Below, one piece after another: positions 25,737 through 33,698 of a DNA stretch of 64,000 nt. This stretch comes from Ferruginibacter sp050611725 (GTDB lineage Bacteria > Bacteroidota > Bacteroidia > Chitinophagales > Chitinophagaceae), in contig NZ_JBODJB010000001.1 in the NCBI RefSeq assembly GCF_050611725.1, forward strand, positions 1,302,001-1,366,000, given 5' to 3'. The position numbers and the translations under genes were made by a program. A model generated the notes under the pieces. It saw nothing but the letters and a program-made list of their open reading frames with translations. It was not told where the DNA came from and did not search any database. Each line of letters opens with the position of its first letter. Position 1 is the stretch's first letter.

Positions 25737-26966
25737 TTATTCAAAATCTTTATACAATAAATACTTCTTTCTTATTTTTTTAAACTTGTTTAAGCCGGGT
25801 TCCCAACTCTTTCTGATGGCCCATTCAGATTTTCCTGCTTTAACTTGTTTCATTAAACTATCTGTTCCTGCCAAGCTATTAATGAAATTGGTTTTTAAGA
25901 AAAAGTTTTCCTTGTCAGGAAATAATTTATAGGCATTAAGCAAATATTTTAGTTGAATTCTTTTATTCAGTTTAGTTAACATTTCTTCCCTTGTGCCGCT
26001 GATATTCCAACCATAGCAAAGCTGGTTAAAGCATTTACTGCTTTTTGCTCCTTCGTTAGGTTTTGGTGTAAAGCTGTATAAGGTATCGGGTAAAGATGGG
26101 TGTCCAAAAATTTGAAAAGGTTTATCTGTTCCTCTTCCTTCACTCAAAACTGTTCCTTCAAAAAAACAAGTTGACGGATACGCATAAACGCTTTGCATCT
26201 CTCTTAAATTAGGGGATGGGTTAACGGGTAATATGTATTTGCTTTTGTGATCATAATTCAGACATTTGATCACCATAATATGAAACGGGGTATCTGCTGT
26301 TGGTTTAGTTGTAATATTATAACTGTTGATCTTATTGGCTTTCGCAGACAACCATTTTTCGCCTGTGATCATCATGGCGTATTCGCCGATCGTCATGCCA
26401 TATACAATTGGCACAGGTTGCATTCCTACAAAACTTTTAAACTTTGGTTCCAATACCGGCCCATCAACATAAAAACCATTCGGGTTTGGTCTGTCTAATA
26501 TCAATAACGGTTTGTGATTTTCTAATGCCGCTTCAATATAATATTGTAAAGAAGAAATGAATGTGTAGAAACGAATACCTACATCCTGTATATCAAACAA
26601 CATTACATCAACTCCTTTAAGATCATCAACTGTAGGTTTTTTATGATCTCCGTACAAGCTGATTATTTTGATACCTGTCTTTTTATCTACTGTATTATCA
26701 ATATGCTCACCTGCGTCGGCAACCCCTCTAAAGCCATGCTCTGGCCCAAATATCTTTACGATCTTAATACCTCTTTTCACCAATGTATCTACCAGGTGCG
26801 TACTCCTAACCATGCTGGTTTGGTTGGCAAAAACCGCAACAGATTTGCCTTTTAATAGCGGCAAATAAGTATCCAGTCTATCTGCCGCCGGAGTAATATT
26901 ATTTTGTGCAAAGCCGTTTAATGCTATGATTATCAATAAAACGAATAGAAATCGGGTTTTCTTCAT
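25737..26966 (-). CDS. namZ: Exo-beta-N-acetylmuramidase NamZ-like protein (DUF1343, GH171)
   Basis: A 409-residue exported protein (signal peptide MKKTRFLFVLLIIIALNGFAQ) of the DUF1343 family, which includes Bacillus NamZ, an exo-acting enzyme that removes terminal MurNAc from peptidoglycan fragments. Recognisable blocks are VAVFANQTSMVRSTHLVDTL (about 43-62), KIFGPEHGFRGVADAGEH (about 73-90), LKGVDVMLFDIQDVGIRFYTF (about 119-139) and PLLILDRPNPNGFYVDGP (about 153-170). All are typical of the family. It stands apart from the fibre cluster, separated by the hairpin repeat element. AnmK, another MurNAc-metabolism enzyme, is encoded at 35.5 kb. Confidence 0.9.
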   Translation of the reverse strand: MKKTRFLFVLLIIIALNGFAQNNITPAADRLDTYLPLLKGKSVAVFANQTSMVRSTHLVDTLVKRGIKIVKIFGPEHGFRGVADAGEHIDNTVDKKTGIKIISLYGDHKKPTVDDLKGVDVMLFDIQDVGIRFYTFISSLQYYIEAALENHKPLLILDRPNPNGFYVDGPVLEPKFKSFVGMQPVPIVYGMTIGEYAMMITGEKWLSAKANKINSYNITTKPTADTPFHIMVIKCLNYDHKSKYILPVNPSPNLREMQSVYAYPSTCFFEGTVLSEGRGTDKPFQIFGHPSLPDTLYSFTPKPNEGAKSSKCFNQLCYGWNISGTREEMLTKLNKRIQLKYLLNAYKLFPDKENFFLKTNFINSLAGTDSLMKQVKAGKSEWAIRKSWEPGLNKFKKIRKKYLLYKDFE

Positions 26967-27075
26967 GCTGTAAAGTTCATGAAAAATTTCAATTCAATTA
27001 GCTATTTATCATTTACTTTGCAATTCATTTATTCACCTTCAGGCCCCGTGTGGGGTTAGAAGTAAACAAAAATTT

Positions 27076-27501
27076 ATGCAAGCAAAAAATGGAGATGCAG
27101 TTTCAGTGCATTACACAGGTAAATTAGTAAACGGAGAACAATTTGATTCTTCTGTTGGAAGAGAGCCTTTGGCTTTTACAGTTGGTGCCGGACAAATGAT
27201 CAAAGGCTTTGATGCTGCTATCCCGGGCATGGCAATTGGCGATAAAAAAACAGTTAATATTCCTGCGGCAGATGCTTACGGAGAAAAAGATCCTACAGCG
27301 ATCATTGATTTTCCAAAAGAAAATGTTCCTGCGGATATGAAATTGGAAGCTGGTATGCAGTTGACCTTGAGCAACCAATACGGTCAACCAATTCCGGTTG
27401 TTGTGGTTGAAGTTAAAGACGATGTGATCATTTTAGATGCTAATCATCATTTAGCCGGACAAGAGTTGATATTTGATATTGAACTTGTTTCTATTAATTA
27501 A
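27076..27501 (+). CDS. FKBP-type peptidyl-prolyl isomerase (SlyD-like)
   Basis: A 141-residue cytoplasmic prolyl isomerase of the SlyD type. It starts KNGDAVSVHYTGKLVNGEQFDSSVGREPLAFTVG and continues GQMIKGFDAAIPGMAIGDKKTVNIPAADAYGEKD, with the IF (insert-in-flap) domain as DFPKENVP to about residue 118. It ends ANHHLAGQELIFDIELVSI, the conserved FKBP/SlyD closing strand. The metal-binding histidine-rich tail of E. coli SlyD is absent. No signal peptide. It likely folds newly made proteins. A heptamer-type stretch and a terminator follow. Confidence 0.93.
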   Translation: MQAKNGDAVSVHYTGKLVNGEQFDSSVGREPLAFTVGAGQMIKGFDAAIPGMAIGDKKTVNIPAADAYGEKDPTAIIDFPKENVPADMKLEAGMQLTLSNQYGQPIPVVVVEVKDDVIILDANHHLAGQELIFDIELVSIN

Positions 27502-27527
27502 AAATGAAAAAATAAAAATTAGTAATG
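27500..27527. repeat. Degenerate A-rich heptamer array after the FKBP gene
   Basis: The 28 bases read as AAAAATG, AAAAAAT, AAAAATT, AGTAATG, the reverse-strand counterpart of the TTTTTCA units before pepT. The last unit merges with the terminator stem. Low complexity makes this the weakest of the arrays. Confidence 0.4.
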
Positions 27528-27562
27528 AGCAATCTGCAAAAGTAGATTGCTCATTTTTTTTC
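27525..27562 (+). terminator. Terminator after the FKBP gene
   Basis: Perfect 11-bp stem ATGAGCAATCT / AGATTGCTCAT with an 8-base loop, followed by T8. Confidence 0.85.
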
Positions 27563-27573
27563 TAAAGCCCAAA

Positions 27574-27601
27574 TTTTTCATTTTTCATTTCTCGTTTTTC
27601 A
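27574..27601. repeat. Four 7-bp units upstream of pepT
   Basis: Heptamers TTTTTCA, TTTTTCA, TTTCTCG, TTTTTCA (28 bp) end six bases before TAAATTCG (27607-27614), a candidate -7 box. Unit size, copy number and position relative to the box parallel the array before thyA. Confidence 0.75.
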
Positions 27602-27635
27602 TTACCTAAATTCGTACTTCAAAATTTAATCATTC

Positions 27636-28886
27636 ATGATCTACATCAGTCCCGATAATGTAGCCGAACGTTTCATGCGTTATGTACAAATAGATACACA
27701 AAGCGATCCAACAAGTGCATCGCATCCATCTTCAGAAAAACAAAAGGATCTGAGTAAACTGTTGCAAAGAGAATTGCTTGCCATGGGTATTATGGATGCA
27801 ACAACAGATGAATATGGTTATGTGTATGCAACCATTCCATCTAACAGCGACAAGAAAGATATACCGCCTATTTGTTTTTGTGCTCATGTGGATACGGCAC
27901 CGGATTGCAGCGGCACCAATGTAAAACCTATCCTTCACCGTTATTACGATGGAAAGGATATTGTCATGCCCGATGATCCGACACAAATTTTATCCCCAAC
28001 AAGATCACCGTATTTAAAAGAACACATCAATCATGGAATTATTACAGCAAGCGGCTTAACATTATTAGGTGCTGATGATAAAAGTGGTGTAGCGGCAATT
28101 ATGGAAGCCGCATTCTTCTTTATTCAAAATCCGGCAGTAAAACATGGCGATATAAAAATATTATTTACTCCTGATGAAGAAGTTGGGCAAGGAACTGCAA
28201 TGTTGGATATGCAAAAACTCGGAGCAAAATTCGGATACACTTTGGATGGAGGGGAAGCTGGTTGTTTAGAAGACGAAACATTCAGTGCGGATGGCGCAAC
28301 AATTATTATTGATGGGGTGATCGTTCATCCGGGCTATGCAAAAAACAAACTGGTGAATGCATTAAAAATTGCCGGAGCAGTTTTAGATGCCTTACCAAAA
28401 AATGAATGGAGTCCCGAAACAACCGATAAAAAACAAGGCTTTGTGCATCCTGTATCAGTAAATGGAATCGCAGAAAAAGCCACTATAGATTTTATTGTGA
28501 GAGATTTTGATACAGCTGCTTTACAATTGCATCATGATCGCTTAAAAAAAATAGCTGAAGATATTGTTGCAAAATATCCTGGTGCAACTATGCAATACAT
28601 TGCAAAGGAACAATATCGTAATATGAAAGAAGTATTAGATAAAAATCCGCAGGTAGCGGCGTATGCGAAAGAAGCCATTGAAAGAACCGGACTTAAAGTG
28701 ATAACAGAGAGTATTCGTGGCGGCACCGATGGTAGCCGTTTAAGTTTTATGGGATTGCCTTGTCCGAATATTTTTACAGGTATGCAAAACATCCATAGCA
28801 AATTGGAGTGGATCGGAACAAAAGATATGGGGAAAGCTGCCGAAACTATTGTGCATTTGAGTATGATCTGGGAAGAAAAAAGTTAG
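27636..28886 (+). CDS. pepT: Peptidase T (tripeptide aminopeptidase)
   Basis: A 416-residue M20-family di-zinc tripeptidase that removes the N-terminal residue of tripeptides in the cytoplasm. Metal ligands and the catalytic acid are visible in order: His in CFCAHVDTAPD, Asp in LLGADDKSGVAAIMEA, the Glu pair in FTPDEEVGQGTAML, Asp in YTLDGGEAGCLEDETFSADG and His in MQNIHSKLEWIG. The internal RGGTDGSRLSFMGLPCPNIFTG block is specific for PepT rather than other M20 enzymes. The length matches E. coli PepT (408). The leader holds a heptamer array and a TAAATTCG box. Confidence 0.97.
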   Translation: MIYISPDNVAERFMRYVQIDTQSDPTSASHPSSEKQKDLSKLLQRELLAMGIMDATTDEYGYVYATIPSNSDKKDIPPICFCAHVDTAPDCSGTNVKPILHRYYDGKDIVMPDDPTQILSPTRSPYLKEHINHGIITASGLTLLGADDKSGVAAIMEAAFFFIQNPAVKHGDIKILFTPDEEVGQGTAMLDMQKLGAKFGYTLDGGEAGCLEDETFSADGATIIIDGVIVHPGYAKNKLVNALKIAGAVLDALPKNEWSPETTDKKQGFVHPVSVNGIAEKATIDFIVRDFDTAALQLHHDRLKKIAEDIVAKYPGATMQYIAKEQYRNMKEVLDKNPQVAAYAKEAIERTGLKVITESIRGGTDGSRLSFMGLPCPNIFTGMQNIHSKLEWIGTKDMGKAAETIVHLSMIWEEKS

Positions 28887-28931
28887 CCAATAGAATAAAA
28901 TTATCATAACTTCATCACAAATTTTAAAACT

Positions 28932-29855
28932 ATGGATTTATTTAAGTACTTGCCGGCGGCGTTGCTCGTATTGGCAATTTTAGGATGTTTTGTAACTATA
29001 CAACAAGGTACAATTGGTGTTGTAACCATGTTTGGTAAATACCGTCGAATCATGCGGCCGGGGTTGAATTTTAAAATTCCTTTTCTGGAGCAGATATTCA
29101 AAAAAGTGAGTATTCAAAACCGCTCGGTAGAGTTGGAGTTTCAGGCAGTAACGGTAGATCAGGCAAATGTTTATTTTAAATCGATGTTGCTTTATTCTGT
29201 TGTGAATGTTGATGAAGAAACGATCAAGAATGTAGCGTTTAAGTTTATCAGTGAAAAGGATCTGATGCAAGCTTTGATACGTACCGTTGAAGGAAGTATC
29301 AGGGCTTTTGTATCTACAAAAAAACAAGCGGAGGTATTGAACGTACGTAGAGATATTGTTGAAAATGTAAAAGAGCAGGTAGATATTACGCTTGAAAGCT
29401 GGGGTTATCATTTGCAGGATCTGCAGATCAACGATATTACTTTTGATGAGGCTATCATACAAAGTATGAGCAAGGTAGTGGCAAGTAATAACTTAAAAGC
29501 TGCTGCAGAAAATGAAGGTCAGGCTTTATTGATCACAAAAACCAAAGCGGCTGAAGCTGAGGGTAATTCTATTAAAATTTCTGCTGAAGCTGAAAAACAA
29601 GCAGCTCAGTTACGTGGTCAGGGTGTGGCTTTGTTCCGTGAAGAAGTGGCCAAAGGTATGAGTCAGGCTGCTGAACAAATGAAACAAGCTAATTTAGATA
29701 CCAATGTGATCCTCTTTAGTATGTGGACCGAAGCCATTAAAAACTTTGCAGAATATGGTAAAGGGAATGTTATTTTCCTTGATGGAAGCAGTGAAGGAAT
29801 GGAAAAAACCATGCGTCAGATAATGGCCATGCAACAAATGGGAGATAAAAAATAA
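28932..29855 (+). CDS. SPFH-domain (stomatin/prohibitin-like) membrane protein
   Basis: A 307-residue membrane-anchored SPFH protein. One hydrophobic helix (LPAALLVLAILGCFVTIQQG, about 7-26) is followed by GTIGVVTMFGKYRRIMRPGLNFKIPF, the stomatin/SPFH signature. The SPFH domain runs to about residue 190, and then an Ala/Glu/Lys-rich coiled coil (AAAENEGQALLITKTKAAEAEGNSIKISAEAEKQAAQLRG, split by function) begins. Family proteins oligomerise in membrane microdomains and often modulate proteases. No partner NfeD gene is adjacent, so the role is open. It is followed by a strong terminator. Confidence 0.92.
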   Translation: MDLFKYLPAALLVLAILGCFVTIQQGTIGVVTMFGKYRRIMRPGLNFKIPFLEQIFKKVSIQNRSVELEFQAVTVDQANVYFKSMLLYSVVNVDEETIKNVAFKFISEKDLMQALIRTVEGSIRAFVSTKKQAEVLNVRRDIVENVKEQVDITLESWGYHLQDLQINDITFDEAIIQSMSKVVASNNLKAAAENEGQALLITKTKAAEAEGNSIKISAEAEKQAAQLRGQGVALFREEVAKGMSQAAEQMKQANLDTNVILFSMWTEAIKNFAEYGKGNVIFLDGSSEGMEKTMRQIMAMQQMGDKK

Positions 29856-29871
29856 AACATCAATAATTACT

Positions 29872-29897
29872 AAAGCCCCGTATTTCGGGGCTTTTTT
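29872..29897 (+). terminator. Terminator after the SPFH gene
   Basis: Stem AAGCCCCG / CGGGGCTT with loop TATTT, followed by T6. Confidence 0.88.
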
Positions 29898-30004
29898 ATT
29901 TTATTCTTTAACAATTTTTTATAGGCCGATTTGTATCAAATTGAAGCCACACTAGTCATATTGCAGAAGAGTTGGTATAATTATAGCATAAAAAAAGAAA
30001 CAAG

Positions 30005-30013
30005 TACATTTGC
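30005..30013 (+). promoter_or_regulatory. -7 box of the exbB-exbD pair
   Basis: TACATTTGC matches TAnnTTTG exactly, 18 bases before the exbB ATG. No well-spaced -33 TTTG is evident. Confidence 0.55.
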
Positions 30014-30030
30014 ACAAAATCCTTTAATAC

Positions 30031-30708
30031 ATGTTTGACATTTTTTTACAAATCGATAGTTTGGCCATAGCAGCTAAGGCTGTTGCTGAAAAAGAAAATA
30101 CATGGAGCTTGCTGAGCAAGGGTGGACCACTGATGATACCGCTGGGTATTTTGTTTGCGCTGGCAATTTTTGTTTTTATTGAAAGATTATTGGCCATTCG
30201 CAAAGCAAGTAAAATAGAAGATAATTTTATGAGCATCATTCGTGATAATATTGTTACAGGTAATGTTACTGCTGCAAGAAGCCTTGCGAAAAATACCGAT
30301 AATCCTGTGGCAAGAATGATCGATAAAGGTTTACAAAGAATTGGTAAGCCGATTGATGCTATTGAAAAAAGTATGGACAATGTAGGTAAGCTTGAAATGT
30401 ATAAAATGGAAAAAAACCTTTCTATACTTTCGGTTATCTCACGTATTGCACCGTTGTTTGGTTTTGTGGGAACGATCGTTGGGTTGGTATTGTTGTTGAA
30501 AGATTTTGCAACCATCAGCAACCCATCCGTAAGTCAGATCGCTGATGCGATGTATATAAAACTGATCACTTCTGCAAGTGGATTGATCATTGGTATGCTG
30601 GCATATTTAGGATATAGCTATCTCGATACACAGATCAACAGAACAGCAAACAGAATGGAGGCGGCAAGTAGTGAGTTTATTGATATTCTGCAAGAACCAA
30701 CCAGATAA
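30031..30708 (+). CDS. MotA/TolQ/ExbB proton channel protein
   Basis: A 225-residue inner-membrane protein with three hydrophobic helices (about residues 33-54, 132-155 and 176-197). It has the family block ISRIAPLFGFVGTIVGLVLLLKDFA (about 136-160) and ITSASGLIIGMLAYLGY (about 183-199), which line the proton path of ExbB/TolQ. With the ExbD/TolR-like protein encoded nine bases downstream it forms a proton-motive-force-coupled stator. No TonB, TolA or Pal gene is adjacent, so whether it energises TonB-dependent uptake, envelope constriction or motility is open. Confidence 0.92.
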   Translation: MFDIFLQIDSLAIAAKAVAEKENTWSLLSKGGPLMIPLGILFALAIFVFIERLLAIRKASKIEDNFMSIIRDNIVTGNVTAARSLAKNTDNPVARMIDKGLQRIGKPIDAIEKSMDNVGKLEMYKMEKNLSILSVISRIAPLFGFVGTIVGLVLLLKDFATISNPSVSQIADAMYIKLITSASGLIIGMLAYLGYSYLDTQINRTANRMEAASSEFIDILQEPTR

Positions 30709-30717
30709 TTTTAAAAA

Positions 30718-31125
30718 ATGAGCTTAAGAAAAAATAGACTTAGAGATAATCACAATGAAGTGGACGCCGGTCCATTGAATGATATTCTGTTTATACTACT
30801 GATGTTCTTTTTAATGATATCTACATTGGCTAATCCGAATGTGATAAAGATGAGTGTGCCCAAGGCAAAAAGCGATACAAAAACAAAACAAAGTGTTGTT
30901 GTTAGTGTTGACAAAGAAAAGCATGTATACGTCGGTTCAAAATTGGTTATTATGGACTCTCTTGAATCGGCCTTGAAAAAATATATCAACGAAGGAGACA
31001 GTGTAAAACCGGCCGTAGTGATCAATGCAGATTCATCTTCTGCCTGGGGCGAAATTGTAAAAGTGATGAAAGTGGCTCGCCGTTTAGGTGCTACAACATC
31101 GGCTACCGTTAGCGGAACAGAGTAG
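30718..31125 (+). CDS. ExbD/TolR-family biopolymer transport protein
   Basis: A 135-residue single-pass protein. Its N-terminal helix GPLNDILFILLMFFLMISTLANPN (about 18-41) contains the proton-carrying Asp22 equivalent of ExbD Asp25. The periplasmic domain is short and beta-rich (VVVSVDKEKHVYVGSKLVI, AVVINADSSSAWGEIVKVMKVARRLG). It is partner of the upstream ExbB-like gene. Its last 17 bases overlap the end of convergent prmC (stop at 31109 on the other strand), so neither gene can have an intergenic terminator there. Confidence 0.92.
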   Translation: MSLRKNRLRDNHNEVDAGPLNDILFILLMFFLMISTLANPNVIKMSVPKAKSDTKTKQSVVVSVDKEKHVYVGSKLVIMDSLESALKKYINEGDSVKPAVVINADSSSAWGEIVKVMKVARRLGATTSATVSGTE

Positions 31126-31990
31126 CTATTACAAATCTTTCTTTTCCTGATAGGTCTTTTTTTATTTCTACGTTTTCGTAACCGGATGCAAACAATGCAG
31201 CTGTCTCTTTCCCAAAATTTTCGTGTATTTCAACAAATATTTTTCCGTTATTGTTGAGATGTATCCTGCCGAAAGCGGCTATCTTTTCATAAAATAATAA
31301 AGGCCTGTCATTGGGTACAAATAAAGCAGAATATGGTTCGTACTCTGTTACATTTTTGTCTAATCTTTCTTTTTCACTAACAGGAATGTAAGGGGGATTA
31401 CTTACGATCACATCAAAAGTTGGCAACTCTTGCCACTTGCTTTCATCTAAAAAATCAAATTCTATAAAATTGATCGAAGTATTTTGAGCAATTGAATTTT
31501 CTTTTGCAAGATCAAGCGAATTTTCGCTAATATCAATTGCTGTAACTGTTGAATGCGGAAAATCTTTTTTTATTGCTATAGGAATACATCCACTGCCGGT
31601 ACCTATATCTAAAATATTTACGATCTCGGAGGAACTGTTGCGTAAATCGTAAGTCGAAAATCGTAAATGATCAGTCACAATTTTCACTAATTCTTCAGTC
31701 TCTGGCCTCGGTATTAAAACATGTTTATTAACTTTCAACTTCATATTATAAAACCATGCCTGTCCAATAACATACTGTATGGGTTTATGTTCAAGTAATT
31801 CCTGCAAGCAAGTTTCAATTCTTTGTCTCGTTGTTTTAGAAATTTCTTTATCAGGAGTAAGTAAAATATCTGTTTTTGAAAACTGTCCGATATTTTCCAT
31901 TAACCAATCGGTTATGATCGTAGCTTCATTAATATTATATAGGTTCAACAATCGCTCCTGAAAATTTCTATATATAGTTCTAATTGTCAT
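31109..31990 (-). CDS. prmC: Peptide chain release factor N5-glutamine methyltransferase
   Basis: Methylates the Gln of the GGQ motif in release factors. Motifs over 293 residues: the N-terminal helical domain; YVIGQAWFYNMKLKVNKHVLIPRPETEELV (about 74-103, with RPETEELV binding substrate); SAM motif NILDIGTGSGCIPIAI (about 121-136); and the catalytic VIVSNPPYIPVSEKERL (about 186-202, NPPY). Between RPETEELV and the SAM motif lies DHLRFSTYDLRNSSSEIV, encoded by a CGTAAATCGTAAGTCG-type repeat and longer than usual for the family. The 3' end overlaps exbD by 17 bases in the convergent direction. Confidence 0.95.
   Translation of the reverse strand: MTIRTIYRNFQERLLNLYNINEATIITDWLMENIGQFSKTDILLTPDKEISKTTRQRIETCLQELLEHKPIQYVIGQAWFYNMKLKVNKHVLIPRPETEELVKIVTDHLRFSTYDLRNSSSEIVNILDIGTGSGCIPIAIKKDFPHSTVTAIDISENSLDLAKENSIAQNTSINFIEFDFLDESKWQELPTFDVIVSNPPYIPVSEKERLDKNVTEYEPYSALFVPNDRPLLFYEKIAAFGRIHLNNNGKIFVEIHENFGKETAALFASGYENVEIKKDLSGKERFVIATLFR
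31641..31669. repeat. Intragenic CGTAAATCGTAAGTCG repeat (prmC)
   Basis: CGTAAATCGTAAGTCGAAAA followed by TCGTAAATG is a degenerate tandem of ACGATTTACG-like units. It is in frame in prmC and encodes HLRFSTYDLRN between two conserved motifs. It is a different family from the GTTGGAGG repeats. Confidence 0.7.
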
Positions 31991-32031
31991 CCACGCAAAC
32001 TTAGTTTATTTTTTCAGCCGATTGCTGCTGT

Positions 32032-33087
32032 ATGCGTAATTTTGCTCACTTGACAGGTCATGAATCATATATGCATCGGTGCCTTGAGTTGGCAAAACTT
32101 GGGTTAGGGGCAGTAGCACCTAATCCAATGGTGGGTGCCGTGTTGGTGCATGAAGGCAGAATAATTGGTGAAGGATACCATCAACAATATGGAAAAGCGC
32201 ATGCGGAAGTGAATTGTATCAATAGTGTTTCAGAAGCTGATCGTTCATTGATAGAAAAAAGTACTTTATATGTTTCACTAGAACCATGTGCTCATTTCGG
32301 CAAAACACCACCTTGTGCAGACCTTATCATCAAAAATAAAATACCTTCTGTAGTCATTGCTTGTACAGATATTTATAAAGAAGTGTCTGGTAAAGGCATT
32401 CAAAAATTAAAAGATGCAGGTATTGAAGTTGTAACGGGTGTTTTAGAAAATGATGCGTTGGAATTGAACAAAAGATTCTTCACTTTTCATCAGAAGAAAA
32501 GACCGTTTATTATATTGAAGTGGGCTCAGAGCGCCGATGGTAAAATTGCCAATGCCGATTATTCAAGCGTTGCGATCAGCAATGATCAAACAAATAAATT
32601 AATGCATCGTTGGCGTAGCGAAGAGGATGCTATTTTAGTTGGCACCAACACTGCATTGTATGACAATCCATCTTTAACAACACGACTCTGGGAAGGTAAG
32701 AATCCGGTTAGGTTGGTTATTGATAAGACACTGACACTACCTACAACATTGAATTTGTTCGATAAGAAAGTGAAAACAATTGTGTTTAATACGATCAAAC
32801 ATGAAGACGGAGAAAATTTATTTTACCATAAAATAAATGTTGCTGAAGACTTTATTACGCAAATACTTGATGCATTATATCAATTAAATATTCAAAGTGT
32901 ATTTGTAGAAGGTGGAGCAAAATTGTTGCAATCTTTTATTGACAAAAATTTGTGGGATGAAGTTGTTGTCATTACCAACGAGCAATTAAATATAGAAAAT
33001 GGAATTGCAGCACCCCAATTTATTTCTCCTAAATTATTAGCAACGAAAAGTATTCATTCAGATAAAATAGAATTTTATAAAAATTGA
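32032..33087 (+). CDS. ribD: Bifunctional riboflavin biosynthesis protein RibD
   Basis: N-terminal deaminase (zinc) plus C-terminal reductase for the second and third steps of riboflavin synthesis. The deaminase shows HAEVNCI (His/Glu) and EPCAHFGKTPPCADLII (two zinc Cys). The reductase half begins RPFIILKWAQSADGKIA with DGKI-type NADPH contacts and the later SVFVEGGAKLLQSF. Start choice is uncertain. ATG 32032 is listed, but TAATTTTG (32037-32044) inside this leader matches the -7 promoter element, and TTG 32050 or ATG 32071 would give N termini closer to the family (HESYMHRCLELA). The YigZ-like gene follows with a 4-base overlap. Confidence 0.92.
   Translation: MRNFAHLTGHESYMHRCLELAKLGLGAVAPNPMVGAVLVHEGRIIGEGYHQQYGKAHAEVNCINSVSEADRSLIEKSTLYVSLEPCAHFGKTPPCADLIIKNKIPSVVIACTDIYKEVSGKGIQKLKDAGIEVVTGVLENDALELNKRFFTFHQKKRPFIILKWAQSADGKIANADYSSVAISNDQTNKLMHRWRSEEDAILVGTNTALYDNPSLTTRLWEGKNPVRLVIDKTLTLPTTLNLFDKKVKTIVFNTIKHEDGENLFYHKINVAEDFITQILDALYQLNIQSVFVEGGAKLLQSFIDKNLWDEVVVITNEQLNIENGIAAPQFISPKLLATKSIHSDKIEFYKN
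32037..32044 (+). promoter_or_regulatory. TAAT-TTTG box inside the annotated 5' end of ribD
   Basis: TAATTTTG fits TAnnTTTG exactly. If used, transcription would begin near 32050, which argues for the later ribD start codons. A matching -33 element at 19-20 bases is not convincing, so this could be chance. Confidence 0.35.
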
Positions 33088-33698
33088 CAACCATCATCGA
33101 TAAAGAATATTATCTGACCATCAGTCAAATTGCTTCTGCTGAATTTAAAGACAGAGGTAGTAAATTTATTGCGTATGCTTTTCCGATAACAACTGCCGAT
33201 GATTTTAAAAAGCATTTACAACAACTCAAAAAAGAACACCCTAAAGCTGTTCATCACTGCTTTGCCTATCGGATAGGGTTAGATGGAAATACATTCCGCA
33301 GTAGTGATGATGGAGAGCCTTCGGGAACTGCCGGTAAGCCTATCTTAGGACAAATTGATAGCAAAGAAATTACTGATGTGGCTGTAATTGTGGTAAGATA
33401 TTGGGGAGGTACTTTACTCGGTGTGCCCGGTTTGATCAACGCATATAAAACCGCTACAGCATTGGTTTTACAAACAGTGCCGATCGTTCAAAAACCGATC
33501 GAGATCAATTATGCTATCCAGTTTGATTATACACAGATGAATGATGTGATGATGATTCTGAAAAAATATAATTGCACCGTGCTGAATCAGGAGTTACAGC
33601 TATTTTGCATTGTAAACATCGGAATGCCGATCAATCGTACAACAGAAGTGTTGTATGCCTTAAACGAATTGAAAAATGTTGAGATAAAAAAGCAGTAA
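33084..33698 (+). CDS. YigZ/IMPACT-family protein
   Basis: A 204-residue protein with the IMPACT N-terminal domain: AEFKDRGSKFIAYAFPI (about 19-35), HHCFAYRIG, SSDDGEPSGTAGKPILGQI (about 74-92) and VVRYWGGTLLGVPGLINAY (about 103-121). A DUF1949-like C-terminal domain follows. Members resemble the regulators of eIF2 kinase GCN2 in eukaryotes, but the bacterial role is not established. The start is a TTG overlapping the ribD stop (TTGA). An in-frame TAA two codons upstream leaves no earlier choice. It is translationally coupled to ribD. Confidence 0.9.
   Translation: MTTIIDKEYYLTISQIASAEFKDRGSKFIAYAFPITTADDFKKHLQQLKKEHPKAVHHCFAYRIGLDGNTFRSSDDGEPSGTAGKPILGQIDSKEITDVAVIVVRYWGGTLLGVPGLINAYKTATALVLQTVPIVQKPIEINYAIQFDYTQMNDVMMILKKYNCTVLNQELQLFCIVNIGMPINRTTEVLYALNELKNVEIKKQ

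Noticed and set aside
25448..25744. A 98-codon leftward frame between the fibre cluster and the NamZ-like gene
   Set aside because: It runs through the hairpin repeat element, has no protein-like features and overlaps both neighbours' ends.
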